Positions 8,413 to 18,195 are shown, counted from the first letter of the stretch. The stretch: 64,000 nucleotides of DNA from an uncultured Lachnospiraceae bacterium (GCA_910585345.1 CAJUDS010000001.1:237108-301107); one strand, 5' to 3'. Made by a program: numbers and translations. The notes: generated by a model from the sequence alone, not told the origin.

Positions 8413-10083
8413 TTAAAATAATCCTGTGATTTTTCCGGATGCATCCACATCAATATTGTATGCGGCCGGCTGCTTCGGCAGTCCCGGCATCGTCATGACC
8501 GCACCGGTCAATGCTACGATAAATCCCGCGCCGGCAGATACGTATACCTCTCTGACCGTTACGGCAAATCCCCGCGGTCTGCCAAGTAAAGTCTGGTCGT
8601 CCGACAGAGAATATTGTGTTTTTGCCATGCAGATGGGCAGATTTCCAAAGCCAAGTTCTTCCAGTCTCGCAATCTGTCTGGCGGCATTCCCTACATAGGA
8701 AACGCTGTCAGCTCCATAAATCTCTCTGGCAATCACCTCTATTTTCTCCCTGATTGGCAGCGCTTCGTCATATAATACCTGAAAATGGCTTTCTTTTGTC
8801 TCAAGCGTATGAAGCACCTTTTCCGCCAGGGCAATGCCTCCCTGTCCTCCCTTTTCCCATACCTGGGAAAGTGCAAATTCACAGTTTCTGTCTTCACAGA
8901 ATTTCCTGACAAAATCGACCTCCTCCCTGGTGTCCGTAACAAAAGAATTCAGCGTGACAATTACCGGGACATTATATTTCTGAAGATTCTCTATATGTTT
9001 TTCCAAATTGACAATCCCCTTTTGCAGCGCCTGCAGATCGGCGCTGCCAAGCTGCGTCTTTGGCAGACCGCCGTTATATTGCAGCGCGCGGATCGTTGCC
9101 ACCAGAACGACGGCATCCGGTTTTAAGCCCGCCATCCTGCATTTGATATCAAAAAATTTTTCAGCGCCCAGATCAGCGCCAAAACCCGCCTCCGTAATGA
9201 CATAATCTGCCATCTTTAACGCAGCTTTTGTCGCACGGATCGAATTGCAGCCGTGCGCGATATTGGCAAAAGGACCTCCATGTACCAAAGCAGGCGTATG
9301 TTCCAGCGTCTGGATCAGATTCGGCAGCATCGCATCCTTGAGCAGCGCTGCCATCGCGCCCACCGCATGCAATTGTCCCGCCGTCACAGGCTCCCCGTCG
9401 TATGTATAGGCCACAACCATCCGGGAAAGCCTGTCCTTCAAATCCGCCATACTATCCGCCAGACAAAGAACTGCCATAATCTCTGAAGCCACCGTGATCA
9501 CAAAATGATCTTCCCTGACCATCCCATCCATCCTGCCGCCAAGTCCCACTACAACATTTCGCAGGACTCTGTCGTTCATATCCAGACATCTCTTCCACAC
9601 CACCTCTCTGGGGTCGATACCAAGCTCGTTGCCCTGTTGGATGTGGTTGTCCACAATTGCTGCCAGCAGATTATTGGCTGAAGTAACCGCATGAAAATCC
9701 CCGGTAAAATGCAGGTTCAAATCCTCCATGGGCACTACCTGCGCATAGCCGCCGCCCGCTGCGCCGCCTTTGATGCCGAAGCAGGGCCCCAGCGAAGGTT
9801 CCCGCAGAGCAATAACCGCTTTTTTCCCCAGTTGCCCGAAAGCCTGCCCCAGTCCCACGCTTGTCGTTGTCTTTCCCTCTCCCGCAGGCGTCGGATTGAT
9901 CGCCGTCACTAAAATCAATTTCCCATCGCTATTGTTTTTGATTGTTTCCAAGTATTCTTCCGAAATTTTTGCTTTATATTTTCCATAGAGCGCAAGTGCG
10001 TCAGGCGGTATGGACAGCTTTTCCGCAACTTGAATGATGGGTTCCAAAACAGCTTCCTGTGCAATCTGAATGTCGGTTTTCAT
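8413..10083 (-). CDS. fhs: Formate--tetrahydrofolate ligase
   Basis: 556 residues, standard for Fhs. ATP-dependent formylation of tetrahydrofolate to 10-formyl-THF. The P-loop PAGEGKTTT lies near residue 68, followed by family-typical REPSLGPCFGIKGGAAGGGYAQ and FHAVTSANNLLAA segments. The start ATG overlaps the ftsK stop by 4 nt (ATGA); GGAGGA sits within the end of ftsK. It is linked with folD in one transcription unit. No odd features. Confidence 0.96.
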   Translation of the reverse strand: MKTDIQIAQEAVLEPIIQVAEKLSIPPDALALYGKYKAKISEEYLETIKNNSDGKLILVTAINPTPAGEGKTTTSVGLGQAFGQLGKKAVIALREPSLGPCFGIKGGAAGGGYAQVVPMEDLNLHFTGDFHAVTSANNLLAAIVDNHIQQGNELGIDPREVVWKRCLDMNDRVLRNVVVGLGGRMDGMVREDHFVITVASEIMAVLCLADSMADLKDRLSRMVVAYTYDGEPVTAGQLHAVGAMAALLKDAMLPNLIQTLEHTPALVHGGPFANIAHGCNSIRATKAALKMADYVITEAGFGADLGAEKFFDIKCRMAGLKPDAVVLVATIRALQYNGGLPKTQLGSADLQALQKGIVNLEKHIENLQKYNVPVIVTLNSFVTDTREEVDFVRKFCEDRNCEFALSQVWEKGGQGGIALAEKVLHTLETKESHFQVLYDEALPIREKIEVIAREIYGADSVSYVGNAARQIARLEELGFGNLPICMAKTQYSLSDDQTLLGRPRGFAVTVREVYVSAGAGFIVALTGAVMTMPGLPKQPAAYNIDVDASGKITGLF

Positions 10084-12740
10084 AGGCTTTCCTCCTTCAA
10101 CTGTTCAAACTGTTCCATACTCATAAGCACCTTTCGCGGCTTTGTCCCCTCTTCTTCTCCGACTATGCCGGCTTCAAAAAGCTGGTCCATAATCCTTGCC
10201 GCACGGTTAAAGCCGATTTTAAAAGCTCTTTGCAGCAGTCCGATTGACGCTTTATCCTTTTCAATGATAAACCGCGCCGCCTCTTCGAAATAGTCATCCC
10301 GGTCTGCTCCTGCCCCGTTGCCGCCGGCGCTGCCGGAAGCGCTCCCCATATTTATGATCTGTTCCTCCACATCATCGCTGTATCTGTTTCCGATAGCCTG
10401 ATTTTTGAGAAATTCCACCACATCTCCTACTTCTTTATCAGAAACAAATGCCCCCTGTATCCTCGCAGGTTTCGGGTAACCCTGTGGATAAAACAGCATA
10501 TCGCCTTTGCCAAGCAGCTTTTCCGCACCGTTCATATCCAAAATCGTACGGGAATCCACACCGCTGGATACTGCAAACGCCACACGGCTGGGCATATTGG
10601 CCTTAATCAGACCGGTAATGACATCCACACTGGGCCTCTGGGTTGCAATGATCAGGTGGATACCTGCAGCCCGGGCCAACTGTGCCAGACGACAGATAGA
10701 CTCCTCCACCTCTCCCGGCGCTACCATCATCAAATCAGCCAGCTCGTCCACGATAATGACAATCTGCGGCATTTTGGCAGGCGCCTGTGGATTTCCTGCC
10801 ATATCTTCCACTTTTTTGTTATATCCTTTCAAATCCCTTACATTAAAATCCGCAAATTTCTTATAACGGTCCGTCATCTCCGCCACACCCCAGTGCAGCG
10901 CTCCGGCCGCTTTCTTTGGATCAGTTACCACCGGAATCAGCAGATGGGGAATCCCGTTATAAACGCTCAGCTCCACGACCTTCGGGTCCACCATTATCAT
11001 TTTTACATCATCCGGTGAAGCCTTATACAAAATACTCATAATCAGTGTATTGATACATACGCTCTTCCCGGAGCCCGTGGAACCTGCAATCAGCATATGC
11101 GGCATCCTGGCAATATCCGTCACGACTGTTTTGCCCGCAATGTCCTTTCCTACCGCAAAGGCAAGATTCGCAGAAAAAGATTTGAATTCCCTGCTTTCCA
11201 GCAGATCGCGCAGCGCCACCATAGAATTTTCTTTATTGGGTACCTCAATGCCTACCGCCGCTTTGCCGGGAATAGGCGCCTCAATCCTGATATCCGTGGC
11301 CGCCAGATTTAATTTGATATCATCCGCCAGATTTACAATCTTACTTACCTTAACGCCCGGTTCCGGCTGCATCTCATACCGCGTAACGGCAGGCCCCTGG
11401 CTGATATCGGTAATTGTCACCTTCACGCCGAACGTCTGTAGTGTCTGCTGCAGATGCATGGCCGTTTCTTTGAGCTGCGCCGCCGTATCTCCCGAACCTT
11501 TCTGATCTCCTTTCCTGAGCAGACTGATCGGCGGAAAGACATACTTCTTTTCCCGCTGCGCAGGCTGTTGTTTTGGTATCTTGACGGATTCCGCCTGCGT
11601 CTCGCCCTTTTCCTGCCTCGAAACGGATGATACAGACTTTTCCTGTCCGTCCATAGGACCCGGCGCAGTGTCCGCACTCTCCGCCCCGGTTTCTTCCTCC
11701 GGTTCCGCCACGGCAAAGTCCGTAAGTTCCCGCACCGTCTGCGCCATGACCGCCTCTTTTGGCAGATATGGCTGGATATTGAACGCTTCCACAGCATCCG
11801 GCACAGGAGACGAATCCATTTGTACCGGACGGATTTCATCAAAACCATCCCCGCTTTGTTCCGCCGTATGAATCCGAATGCGTTCTACTTCCGCATCCTC
11901 TGTCTCTTCTGTCAGAATAATTTCATGAATATCGTCCCTGTGCAGCTGCTCTTTTGCTTTTTTCTCTTTTCCAAGCGCAGTATCCAGCATTACGCCGGAA
12001 ACTTTTTTATCCATCCGCAGAATTCTTTCCTGCTCTTCCTCCTCCTGTCTGCGCTTTTCCTCGGCAAGACGCATCTGCTGTTCTTCCCTGCGCCGCTCCT
12101 GACGCTCTCTTCTCCGGTTTTGGTCTTCCACAGCGCTTTCATACACTTTACGGCTTCCCGCCGTCACACCGCGGAGCAGAGATTTCTCCGTAATAATGAC
12201 AATACATATGATCGCAACAACGACCAGCACAAGCATTGTCCCCGTCTTATCCAAAAAATGATTGAACAGATACGCAAACGTACCGAATATGACACCGCCG
12301 CCGCATTTTCCTTCACTGCTTTTATTGTAAAGGGCTTTTATCTCGTAATGTTCCATATGCAGAGAAGCGCCGCCTGCCATATCCAGTACGATACCAATTA
12401 AAAAGACCAAAACGATGCCTGCGGCAAGTTTTACTGTGGCAACGCTCTCTCCTTTGTTGGCCAGCCGGAAAGCAACTGCCAGAAAAATCAGGACAGGCAC
12501 CGCATAAGAAAGAAAGCCGAAAATACCAAGAGAAACCCTGCTGATTGTATCCCCAACCGGTCCGATTACCCCAAAATTACATAAAAACAAAAGGACTGCT
12601 ACTGCCAGCACTATAATCAGGGCAATCTCATCGCGTATGCTGCTCTCCTGCATACGATTGCTCTTTTTAGCTGCAGACACCTGTTTTCCCCGTGCTTTTC
12701 CCATATTCTGTTTTTTGGCATTTCCTTTCCTTGCCGCCAC
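10080..12740 (-). CDS. ftsK: FtsK/SpoIIIE-family DNA translocase
   Basis: 886 residues. The N-terminus is basic, followed by four membrane segments (about 35-190), then an R/E/Q-rich coiled coil, a long acidic linker, and the motor: Walker A GSTGSGKSVC (about 557-566), Walker B IVIIVDELADLMM, and RAAGIHLIIATQRPSVDVITG. The C-terminal winged-helix gamma domain, which reads KOPS/SRS sequences, is present. It pumps DNA across the division or sporulation septum. The start codon is GTG (12738-12740), preceded by AGGTGG; no ATG fits. The promoter is at 12801-12829. Either an FtsK or a SpoIIIE role is possible; sequence alone does not separate them. Confidence 0.93.
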   Translation of the reverse strand: MAARKGNAKKQNMGKARGKQVSAAKKSNRMQESSIRDEIALIIVLAVAVLLFLCNFGVIGPVGDTISRVSLGIFGFLSYAVPVLIFLAVAFRLANKGESVATVKLAAGIVLVFLIGIVLDMAGGASLHMEHYEIKALYNKSSEGKCGGGVIFGTFAYLFNHFLDKTGTMLVLVVVAIICIVIITEKSLLRGVTAGSRKVYESAVEDQNRRRERQERRREEQQMRLAEEKRRQEEEEQERILRMDKKVSGVMLDTALGKEKKAKEQLHRDDIHEIILTEETEDAEVERIRIHTAEQSGDGFDEIRPVQMDSSPVPDAVEAFNIQPYLPKEAVMAQTVRELTDFAVAEPEEETGAESADTAPGPMDGQEKSVSSVSRQEKGETQAESVKIPKQQPAQREKKYVFPPISLLRKGDQKGSGDTAAQLKETAMHLQQTLQTFGVKVTITDISQGPAVTRYEMQPEPGVKVSKIVNLADDIKLNLAATDIRIEAPIPGKAAVGIEVPNKENSMVALRDLLESREFKSFSANLAFAVGKDIAGKTVVTDIARMPHMLIAGSTGSGKSVCINTLIMSILYKASPDDVKMIMVDPKVVELSVYNGIPHLLIPVVTDPKKAAGALHWGVAEMTDRYKKFADFNVRDLKGYNKKVEDMAGNPQAPAKMPQIVIIVDELADLMMVAPGEVEESICRLAQLARAAGIHLIIATQRPSVDVITGLIKANMPSRVAFAVSSGVDSRTILDMNGAEKLLGKGDMLFYPQGYPKPARIQGAFVSDKEVGDVVEFLKNQAIGNRYSDDVEEQIINMGSASGSAGGNGAGADRDDYFEEAARFIIEKDKASIGLLQRAFKIGFNRAARIMDQLFEAGIVGEEEGTKPRKVLMSMEQFEQLKEESL

Positions 12741-12800
12741 CTGTTACCACCTGCCATATTTAAATTCCATGTATGGCCCGGATTACGAGCCACGCTTTTG

Positions 12801-12829
12801 AGTATAACACTTTTTTCCCAAGCTGGCAA
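12801..12829 (-). promoter_or_regulatory. Promoter of the ftsK operon
   Basis: Minus-strand TTGCCA (12824-12829), 17-nt spacer, TATACT (12801-12806), 61 nt before the GTG start of ftsK. A strong vegetative-type match. Confidence 0.75.
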
Positions 12830-12982
12830 TGTGTTCCGTATCCTGGGCATAGAAATCAATTTTGCACTCACTGGCACAAATAGATGGATAAGCGTTCCAT
12901 TGTGAAGGATATTAGAAGCTCTTAGTGTTCTGCCCACTGCCAGCCGCCGCAAACAATAAAAATAAAAAATATCATTTCCTGC

Positions 12983-13011
12983 TTGCAAAATTCTCTGATA
13001 CCATATATAAT
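12983..13011 (+). promoter_or_regulatory. Promoter of tRNA-Thr
   Basis: TTGCAA (12983-12988), 17-nt spacer, TATAAT (13006-13011), about 30 nt before the tRNA 5' end. An excellent vegetative-type match. Confidence 0.8.
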
Positions 13012-13042
13012 AACAGAGGTCGGTAAACGATACCGGCGCTGC

Positions 13043-13115
13043 GCCGAAATAGCTCAGTTGGTAGAGCACTTCACTCGTAATGAAGGGGTCGAGGGTTCGA
13101 GTCCCTTTTTCGGCT
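13043..13115 (+). tRNA. tRNA-Thr (anticodon CGT)
   Basis: The 73-nt cloverleaf is complete: acceptor GCCGAAA/TTTCGGC (7 bp, perfect), D-arm GCTC/GAGC, anticodon stem CTTCA/TGAAG with loop CTCGTAA giving anticodon CGT (Thr, codon ACG), and T-arm GAGGG-TTCGAGT-CCCTT. The discriminator is T and CCA is not encoded. It is a single-gene unit with its own promoter and terminator, on the strand opposite to its neighbours. Confidence 0.97.
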
Positions 13116-13122
13116 GCATGAT

Positions 13123-13155
13123 AAAAGGCAGATAGGAATATCTGCCTTTTTATTT
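13123..13155. terminator. Bidirectional terminator between tRNA-Thr and mscS
   Basis: AAAAGGCAGATA (13123-13134), GGAA loop, TATCTGCCTTTT (13139-13150), followed by T-rich sequence on the plus strand. On the minus strand the stem is followed by TTTTAT. It serves the tRNA on the plus strand and mscS on the minus strand. Confidence 0.85.
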
Positions 13156-14034
13156 TCATTTCTTCTCTTCCACATGCACATCAATCTGCGGATAAGGAAT
13201 TGCAATGCCGTTTTCATCCAGCATCAATTTACACCGTTCCAATATTCTGGCTCTTCCATCCCAGTAGTCCTCATTTTGGAACCAGCACCTGACCGTAAGC
13301 AGGACGGCGCTGTCCGCCAGTTCCTGCACAAATACCTTATATTCCCTGTCCTGCAGCACATATGCATCATTGGCCAGTACCTCAAGCAGTACCCTTTTGG
13401 CTTCTTTTAAATCCGCATCATAGGAAATCCCAACTGTAACATCCATCCGCCGCGTACTGACCGCAGAATAATTTATAATATTATTGTTGGCAAGCGAACC
13501 ATTTGGCAATGTAATAACCGTATCATCCGGTGTCTGCAGCTTTGTGTAAAACAGCTGGATCTCCGTAACCGTCCCCGCCTGTCCCTTGTTGCCTTCTATA
13601 ATATAATCCCCGACAACAAACGGTTTTAACAACAGAATCAGCACCCCGCCCGCACAGTTGGAAAGACTGCCCTGCAGAGCAAGCGCAAAGGCAACGCCCA
13701 CAGAGCCAAGCATCGCCATCACACTCGCAGCGTCCAGTCCGAAACTGATCGCTATCATCAAAATGAGAAACGCCGTCAGCCCCACCTTGATCAGGGAATC
13801 CAAAAACTGTACAACGCCTTTATCCGCATTGGTTCTTGCCAGTGATTTTCCAACAATACGGCGCAAAAACCTGATGATCTGCAGACCCAGAAAAAAAACA
13901 ACCGCAGCCAGAATTACCCTGATGCCAAGTCCCAGCGCCTTTTCAGGCAGCTGCGCCAGAAACTTCGTAATGACGTTCTGATCTATTTCTGTCATCCCTG
14001 CCGCTGCCGTAATCAGTCCACCGTTTTGTTCCAT
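13156..14034 (-). CDS. mscS: Small-conductance mechanosensitive channel (MscS family)
   Basis: 292 residues, about the length of E. coli MscS. Three membrane helices lie in the first ~125 residues. The pore helix is recognisable as a Gly/Ala-rich stretch (AMLGSVGVAFALALQGSLSNC) leading into LLLKPFVVGDYI and the cytoplasmic beta domain. It opens on membrane tension to release osmolytes. It is a short-type protein with no extra domain. The stop lies within 1 nt of the shared terminator. It is separated by about 50 nt from glgB upstream; no clear promoter was seen in that gap. Confidence 0.93.
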   Translation of the reverse strand: MEQNGGLITAAAGMTEIDQNVITKFLAQLPEKALGLGIRVILAAVVFFLGLQIIRFLRRIVGKSLARTNADKGVVQFLDSLIKVGLTAFLILMIAISFGLDAASVMAMLGSVGVAFALALQGSLSNCAGGVLILLLKPFVVGDYIIEGNKGQAGTVTEIQLFYTKLQTPDDTVITLPNGSLANNNIINYSAVSTRRMDVTVGISYDADLKEAKRVLLEVLANDAYVLQDREYKVFVQELADSAVLLTVRCWFQNEDYWDGRARILERCKLMLDENGIAIPYPQIDVHVEEKK

Positions 14035-14084
14035 TCTCCTATGCCTTATCCTTTCTACAAATCATCGTAAGCTGGTCCTCATGA

Positions 14085-16415
14085 TCAGCTTCTTTTTTTC
14101 GCTGCCTGTGCCTTTTTTACCGCCGGTGTCTTTTTTGTTCTGCCAGCAGTCTTTTTCTTCTGCCCGGAAGCCTCCGGCGTACAGGAAAATACCTGTATCG
14201 ACAAAGGCGCTGATTTGATTGTAATGGAATAGTCCCTGTCGTCGCATTCGCTCAGCTTCGCTGTTTTTGCCCGCGGATTCACCGAACCGCTCCCGCCGTA
14301 TATTTCGGCATCCGTATTCAATATCTCCTTATACTTTCCGGCAAAGGGCACCCCTATTTTATGGGAATCCCACTGCGCATTGGCAAAATTCTCCACAATC
14401 AGAAGCCATTCTTCCGGCTTCTGGCTTTTCCGAAGAAAGACAAGCATACTTTCGTTTGCCGAAATATTATTAATCCATTCAAAACCTTCGCTCTCGGCAT
14501 CCAGTTCATACAGTGCGGGATGCTCTCTGTAAAAATGATTCAGATCCTGCATCAGTCTGTTAACGCCCGCATGTTCCTCATACTGCAGCAGATCCCATTC
14601 CACTTCCCGCTCTTCGTTCCATTCATCAAACTCTCCGATATCCTGCCCCATAAAAAGGAGCTTCTTTCCCGGATGCATCATCATATGTCCAAAGGTCAGA
14701 CGCAGATTGGCAAACTTATCCTTCCGTTCTCCCGGCATTTTACCAAGAAGGGAGGCCTTGCCATGGACAACCTCATCATGGGAAAATTCCAGTACAAACT
14801 TTTCACTGTAAGCATAAATCATGCTGAAGGTCAGTTCTCCGTGATGATGCGAACGGAAATACGGATCATACTGGATATACTGCAGATAATCATTCATCCA
14901 TCCCATATTCCATTTATAGGAAAAACCAAGACCACCGTCTTTCAGCGATCCCGTAACCATCGGCCAGGCTGTGGATTCCTCCGCTATGCTGACGGCGCCG
15001 TTTCCTCTTTTTTCAATCATAGAGTTGAGATGTTTCAAAAATTCCATCGCTTCCAGGTTTTCATTGCCGCCATACATATTGGCCACCCACTGACCATCAC
15101 GTTTGCCATAATCAAGATAAAGCATAGATGCCACAGCATCAATCCGAATACCGTCCGCGTGGTATTTTTCGATCCAGAACAGCGCATTGGCAATCAGATA
15201 ATTTGATACCTCCGGTCTGCCGTAGTTATAAATCAGGGTACCCCAGTCCGGATGACAGCCCTGTCGCGGGTCTGCATGCTCATACAAACAAGTGCCGTCA
15301 AAATTAGAAAGTCCGTATACATCTCTTGGGAAGTGGGCCGGCACCCAGTCCAGAATAACGCCAATCCCGGCTCTGTGCATTTCATTCATAAAATACATAA
15401 AGTCTTCAGGAGAACCATATCTGGCTGTAGGCGCATAATAACCGATGGTTTGATAACCCCAAGAGGCGTCAAAAGGATGTTCCATGATAGGCATCAGTTC
15501 GATATGCGTATATCCCATTTTCTGTACATAGGCAATAATTTCCGGCGCAAGTTCCCGGTAATTCAAATATGGCGTGGCTTCTTTTTCCCCGCCTGCTTCC
15601 ACATCTGCTTCTTCGGACTGCGCAGCGGCTGCCCTTTTAAAGGAACCCAGATACAATTCATAGATACTCATAGGCGCGTCCTTGTCCTGTCTTGCCCTAC
15701 GCTCCTTCAGCCACTTTTCGTCTTCCCAGGAAAAACCGGAAATATCCGCCGTCACCGAAGCGGTTTCCGGACGAAGCTGCGCACGAAACGCATACGGATC
15801 CGCTTTCAGATAAGTGAGTCCGCCTTTTAGCTTAATCTCAAATTTATAATTCTCTCCTATTCCCACATCCGGCAGAAACAGTTCGAAAATACCGGAATCC
15901 CACAATCTGCGCATCTGATGGGTCCGTCCATCCCAGTTATTAAAATCACCTACTACACTGACACGGAGCGCGCCCGGCGCCCATACTGCAAAATGCATCC
16001 CTTTTACACCGTTTACGGTCATATAATGCGCGCCAAGCACATCATAGACCGTGTAATGAATGCCTGCCTGAAATTTATCCGTATCCTTTTTGGTAATGAC
16101 CGGATGATAGTTATAGACTTCCTGTCTTACGATTTCTTTCTTTCCGTCATTGACCAGATATTCATACGCAAACGTTGTTTTTTCCGGAATCAGAGCCGCA
16201 TAAAAACCGGTCTCGTCCATACATTCCATCGGATATACGGTCGAACCGTCCATACTCCGTATCGTCACTGATTTGACATTTGGAAAAAATGCCTGCACCA
16301 ACAGCTTACCGCCTTGTCTGTGCGCCCCCAGAAACCTGTGCGGATCATCACTTTCCGAATAGACAATTTCTTCAATATCCTGCCAGTTCATTAATTTGTA
16401 AAGCTTCTCGTTCAT
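14085..16415 (-). CDS. glgB: 1,4-alpha-glucan branching enzyme
   Basis: 776 residues from the ATG at 16415 (GGAAGG 7 nt upstream; an in-frame GTG at 16421 is too close to that site). It forms alpha-1,6 branches in glycogen. An N-terminal CBM48 module is followed by the GH13 barrel with DWVPAHFP, DGIRIDAVASMLYLDY (nucleophile Asp), the acid Glu in AEEST and the transition-state Asp in FSHDEVVHGK. The C-terminal 30 or so residues form a Lys/Ala/Thr-rich tail (KKKTAGRTKKTPAVKKAQ...) beyond the usual all-beta domain, which is unusual for GlgB. No other glg gene is nearby. Confidence 0.95.
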   Translation of the reverse strand: MNEKLYKLMNWQDIEEIVYSESDDPHRFLGAHRQGGKLLVQAFFPNVKSVTIRSMDGSTVYPMECMDETGFYAALIPEKTTFAYEYLVNDGKKEIVRQEVYNYHPVITKKDTDKFQAGIHYTVYDVLGAHYMTVNGVKGMHFAVWAPGALRVSVVGDFNNWDGRTHQMRRLWDSGIFELFLPDVGIGENYKFEIKLKGGLTYLKADPYAFRAQLRPETASVTADISGFSWEDEKWLKERRARQDKDAPMSIYELYLGSFKRAAAAQSEEADVEAGGEKEATPYLNYRELAPEIIAYVQKMGYTHIELMPIMEHPFDASWGYQTIGYYAPTARYGSPEDFMYFMNEMHRAGIGVILDWVPAHFPRDVYGLSNFDGTCLYEHADPRQGCHPDWGTLIYNYGRPEVSNYLIANALFWIEKYHADGIRIDAVASMLYLDYGKRDGQWVANMYGGNENLEAMEFLKHLNSMIEKRGNGAVSIAEESTAWPMVTGSLKDGGLGFSYKWNMGWMNDYLQYIQYDPYFRSHHHGELTFSMIYAYSEKFVLEFSHDEVVHGKASLLGKMPGERKDKFANLRLTFGHMMMHPGKKLLFMGQDIGEFDEWNEEREVEWDLLQYEEHAGVNRLMQDLNHFYREHPALYELDAESEGFEWINNISANESMLVFLRKSQKPEEWLLIVENFANAQWDSHKIGVPFAGKYKEILNTDAEIYGGSGSVNPRAKTAKLSECDDRDYSITIKSAPLSIQVFSCTPEASGQKKKTAGRTKKTPAVKKAQAAKKRS

Positions 16416-16463
16416 AACCACACCTTCCTCTCTCCGCCGCTGTCTGCAGCGAACCCCTCTTCA

Positions 16464-17705
16464 TTATTTTTCAATTCGGTGGATCAAAAGTCCACTTCTC
16501 AGTTTCGGTTCAAACCATGTGGATTTGGGCGGCATCAACAGCCCGGCATCCGATACTGCAAACAATTCCTGAATAGAAGTAGGATACATGGCAAACGCAA
16601 CTTTACAATCCGCATGCACCCTGCGTTCCAGCTCACCCAGTCCCCGTATTCCTCCTACAAAATCAATTCTGGCATCTGTCTTGGGATCCAAAATCCCCAG
16701 TATGGGATCCAGCAGATCCCGCTGCAGGACAGAAACGTCAAGCTGCTCCACCGGATCCTTATTTTGTCCATTGACCATACAGGTCAGCTTGTACCATGTA
16801 TCCGACAGGTACATGGCAATCTCCCCCTTCCGATCCGGCCGCCATGCCCTGCTTCCCAGTTTTTCGACACGGAAGCGTTCGGAAACTCTGTTTATAAATT
16901 CCTCTTCGCTGTAACCGTTCAGATCCTTTACCACACGATTGTAATCCATAATCATCAGTTGGTCATCTGGGAACAGAACAGACAGAAAATAATTAAACGC
17001 CTCCTCTCCCGTATAAGCGGGATGTGCCTGTCTTCTCTTCCATGCCACCTTAACGGCAGAAGCGCATCTGTGGTGCCCGTCCGCGATATAGATTTCCCCA
17101 ATCTGCCGGAAACTTTCCTGTATGCTGCGGATTCTTTCCGGATCAGCTATTTTCCAAAGCCTGTGGCAGATACCGTCCGAAGAAATGAAATCATACAACG
17201 TTTTCTCCCGTTTGACATCCTCCACCAGTCTGTTAATTTCTTCCCGCGAACGATACGCCAGAAAGATAGGGCCTGTCTGCGCGCTGCACACATCCACATG
17301 CCGGATGCGGTCCATTTCCTTTTCCGCCCTCGTATTTTCATGCTTTTTAATTACCTGGTTCTCATAGTCATCTACGCTGGCGCAGGCCGCAATGCCTGTC
17401 TGCGTCCGGCCGTTCATTGTCAGCTCATATATGTAATAACACGGTATATCTTCTGTCACAAACTGTCCGTTCTCCAGCATACCGCAAAAGAGCTGCTCCG
17501 CTTTTTTATATACACGGTCATCATACATATCCGCATCTTCCGGAAACTGTGTCTCCGCCCGGTCTATCCGTAGAAAGGACAATGGATTTCTCTGCACTTC
17601 GGCCAAAGCTTCCTTACGGTTATATACATCATAGGGAAGTGCAGCGATCTGGTTTTCCAGCCCTTCTCTGGGGCGGACGGCACAAAAGGGTCTGATATCA
17701 GCCAT
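16464..17705 (-). CDS. DUF1015 family protein
   Basis: 413 residues from MADIRPFCAVRP. This start has AGGAA just upstream and matches the family N-terminus; an upstream in-frame ATG (17747) lacks a ribosome-binding site. DUF1015 landmarks are present: LPYDVYNRKEA, PLSFLRIDRAE and the strongly conserved IADGHHRCASA near residue 220. In many anaerobes DUF1015 genes sit near serA/serC, and here serCA is 2 kb away, so a link to serine or amino-acid metabolism has been suggested by context only. Biochemical function is unknown. Expressed from the promoter at 17766-17794. Confidence 0.88.
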   Translation of the reverse strand: MADIRPFCAVRPREGLENQIAALPYDVYNRKEALAEVQRNPLSFLRIDRAETQFPEDADMYDDRVYKKAEQLFCGMLENGQFVTEDIPCYYIYELTMNGRTQTGIAACASVDDYENQVIKKHENTRAEKEMDRIRHVDVCSAQTGPIFLAYRSREEINRLVEDVKREKTLYDFISSDGICHRLWKIADPERIRSIQESFRQIGEIYIADGHHRCASAVKVAWKRRQAHPAYTGEEAFNYFLSVLFPDDQLMIMDYNRVVKDLNGYSEEEFINRVSERFRVEKLGSRAWRPDRKGEIAMYLSDTWYKLTCMVNGQNKDPVEQLDVSVLQRDLLDPILGILDPKTDARIDFVGGIRGLGELERRVHADCKVAFAMYPTSIQELFAVSDAGLLMPPKSTWFEPKLRSGLLIHRIEK

Positions 17706-17765
17706 TTGTTTTTCCTCGCATTCTTTTGATTCCACAGCCGTATTCATCTTTAAACTGCTGTTTTT

Positions 17766-17794
17766 ATTTTATCAAATACAGTGCAGGAAAACAA
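17766..17794 (-). promoter_or_regulatory. Promoter of the DUF1015 gene
   Basis: Minus-strand TTGTTT (17789-17794), 17-nt spacer, TAAAAT (17766-17771). It is divergent from the plus-strand promoter at 17802-17830, with 7 nt between the two -35 boxes. Confidence 0.65.
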
Positions 17795-17801
17795 TTCGTT
17801 T

Positions 17802-17830
17802 TTGACAGAAAAAAGGCACAATGATAAAAT
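17802..17830 (+). promoter_or_regulatory. Promoter of the small gene at 17903
   Basis: TTGACA (17802-17807), 17-nt spacer, TAAAAT (17825-17830). A consensus -35 box and a leader of about 65 nt. Confidence 0.8.
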
Positions 17831-17902
17831 AGAGACAAAAGGAAAGCATCTGCTCTGCTATCCATAAAAACTGTACATGAGCGGGAAAGGAAGATATGTG
17901 AT

Positions 17903-18181
17903 ATGACAAAGGAACAGGAAGCTATGTTAAACCGTATTAATCAATATGCAGAGGAAGTGATGGCGGACATTGATCCACAAAAAACCCCAATCTCTGTCCA
18001 GTTGGAAAAACTAAGGCCGATGATGGAAACGATCGCAGCAGAACAGAAACGTCCGCTGGAAGACATTTTTATTGAATATATGGATCTTGCCAGTGAATTT
18101 TCTGCCAGAAACGCGCAGCGGTTTCAGGAAGATTATCTTGATTTTGATATGGTACAGGATGATATTTACAAATCGCACTGA
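17903..18181 (+). CDS. Small acidic helical protein of unknown function
   Basis: 92 residues, MTKEQEAMLNRINQYAEE..., predicted all-helical, acidic, no Cys, no signal peptide and no membrane segment. AAGGAAG lies 9 nt before the ATG. It stands alone with a strong promoter and a strong terminator, so it is very likely a real expressed gene. I do not recognise the family. The isolated, well-bounded unit suggests a small cytosolic regulator or adaptor, but nothing in the sequence shows this. Confidence 0.75.
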   Translation: MTKEQEAMLNRINQYAEEVMADIDPQKTPISVQLEKLRPMMETIAAEQKRPLEDIFIEYMDLASEFSARNAQRFQEDYLDFDMVQDDIYKSH

Positions 18182-18195
18182 CTTCCGGAAATGCC

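Larger units (their letters stand above)
12741..13042. other. Gap with divergent promoters of ftsK and tRNA-Thr
   Basis: About 300 nt without a credible protein gene. It holds the ftsK promoter on the minus strand and the tRNA promoter on the plus strand. The stretch 12840-12970 shows no recognisable feature. Confidence 0.6.

Noticed and set aside
12617..13159. A 180-residue minus-strand ORF across the tRNA-Thr locus
   Set aside because: Its EKGTRTLDPF... segment is the antisense translation of the tRNA, a common false gene, and the tRNA has its own promoter and terminator on the plus strand.
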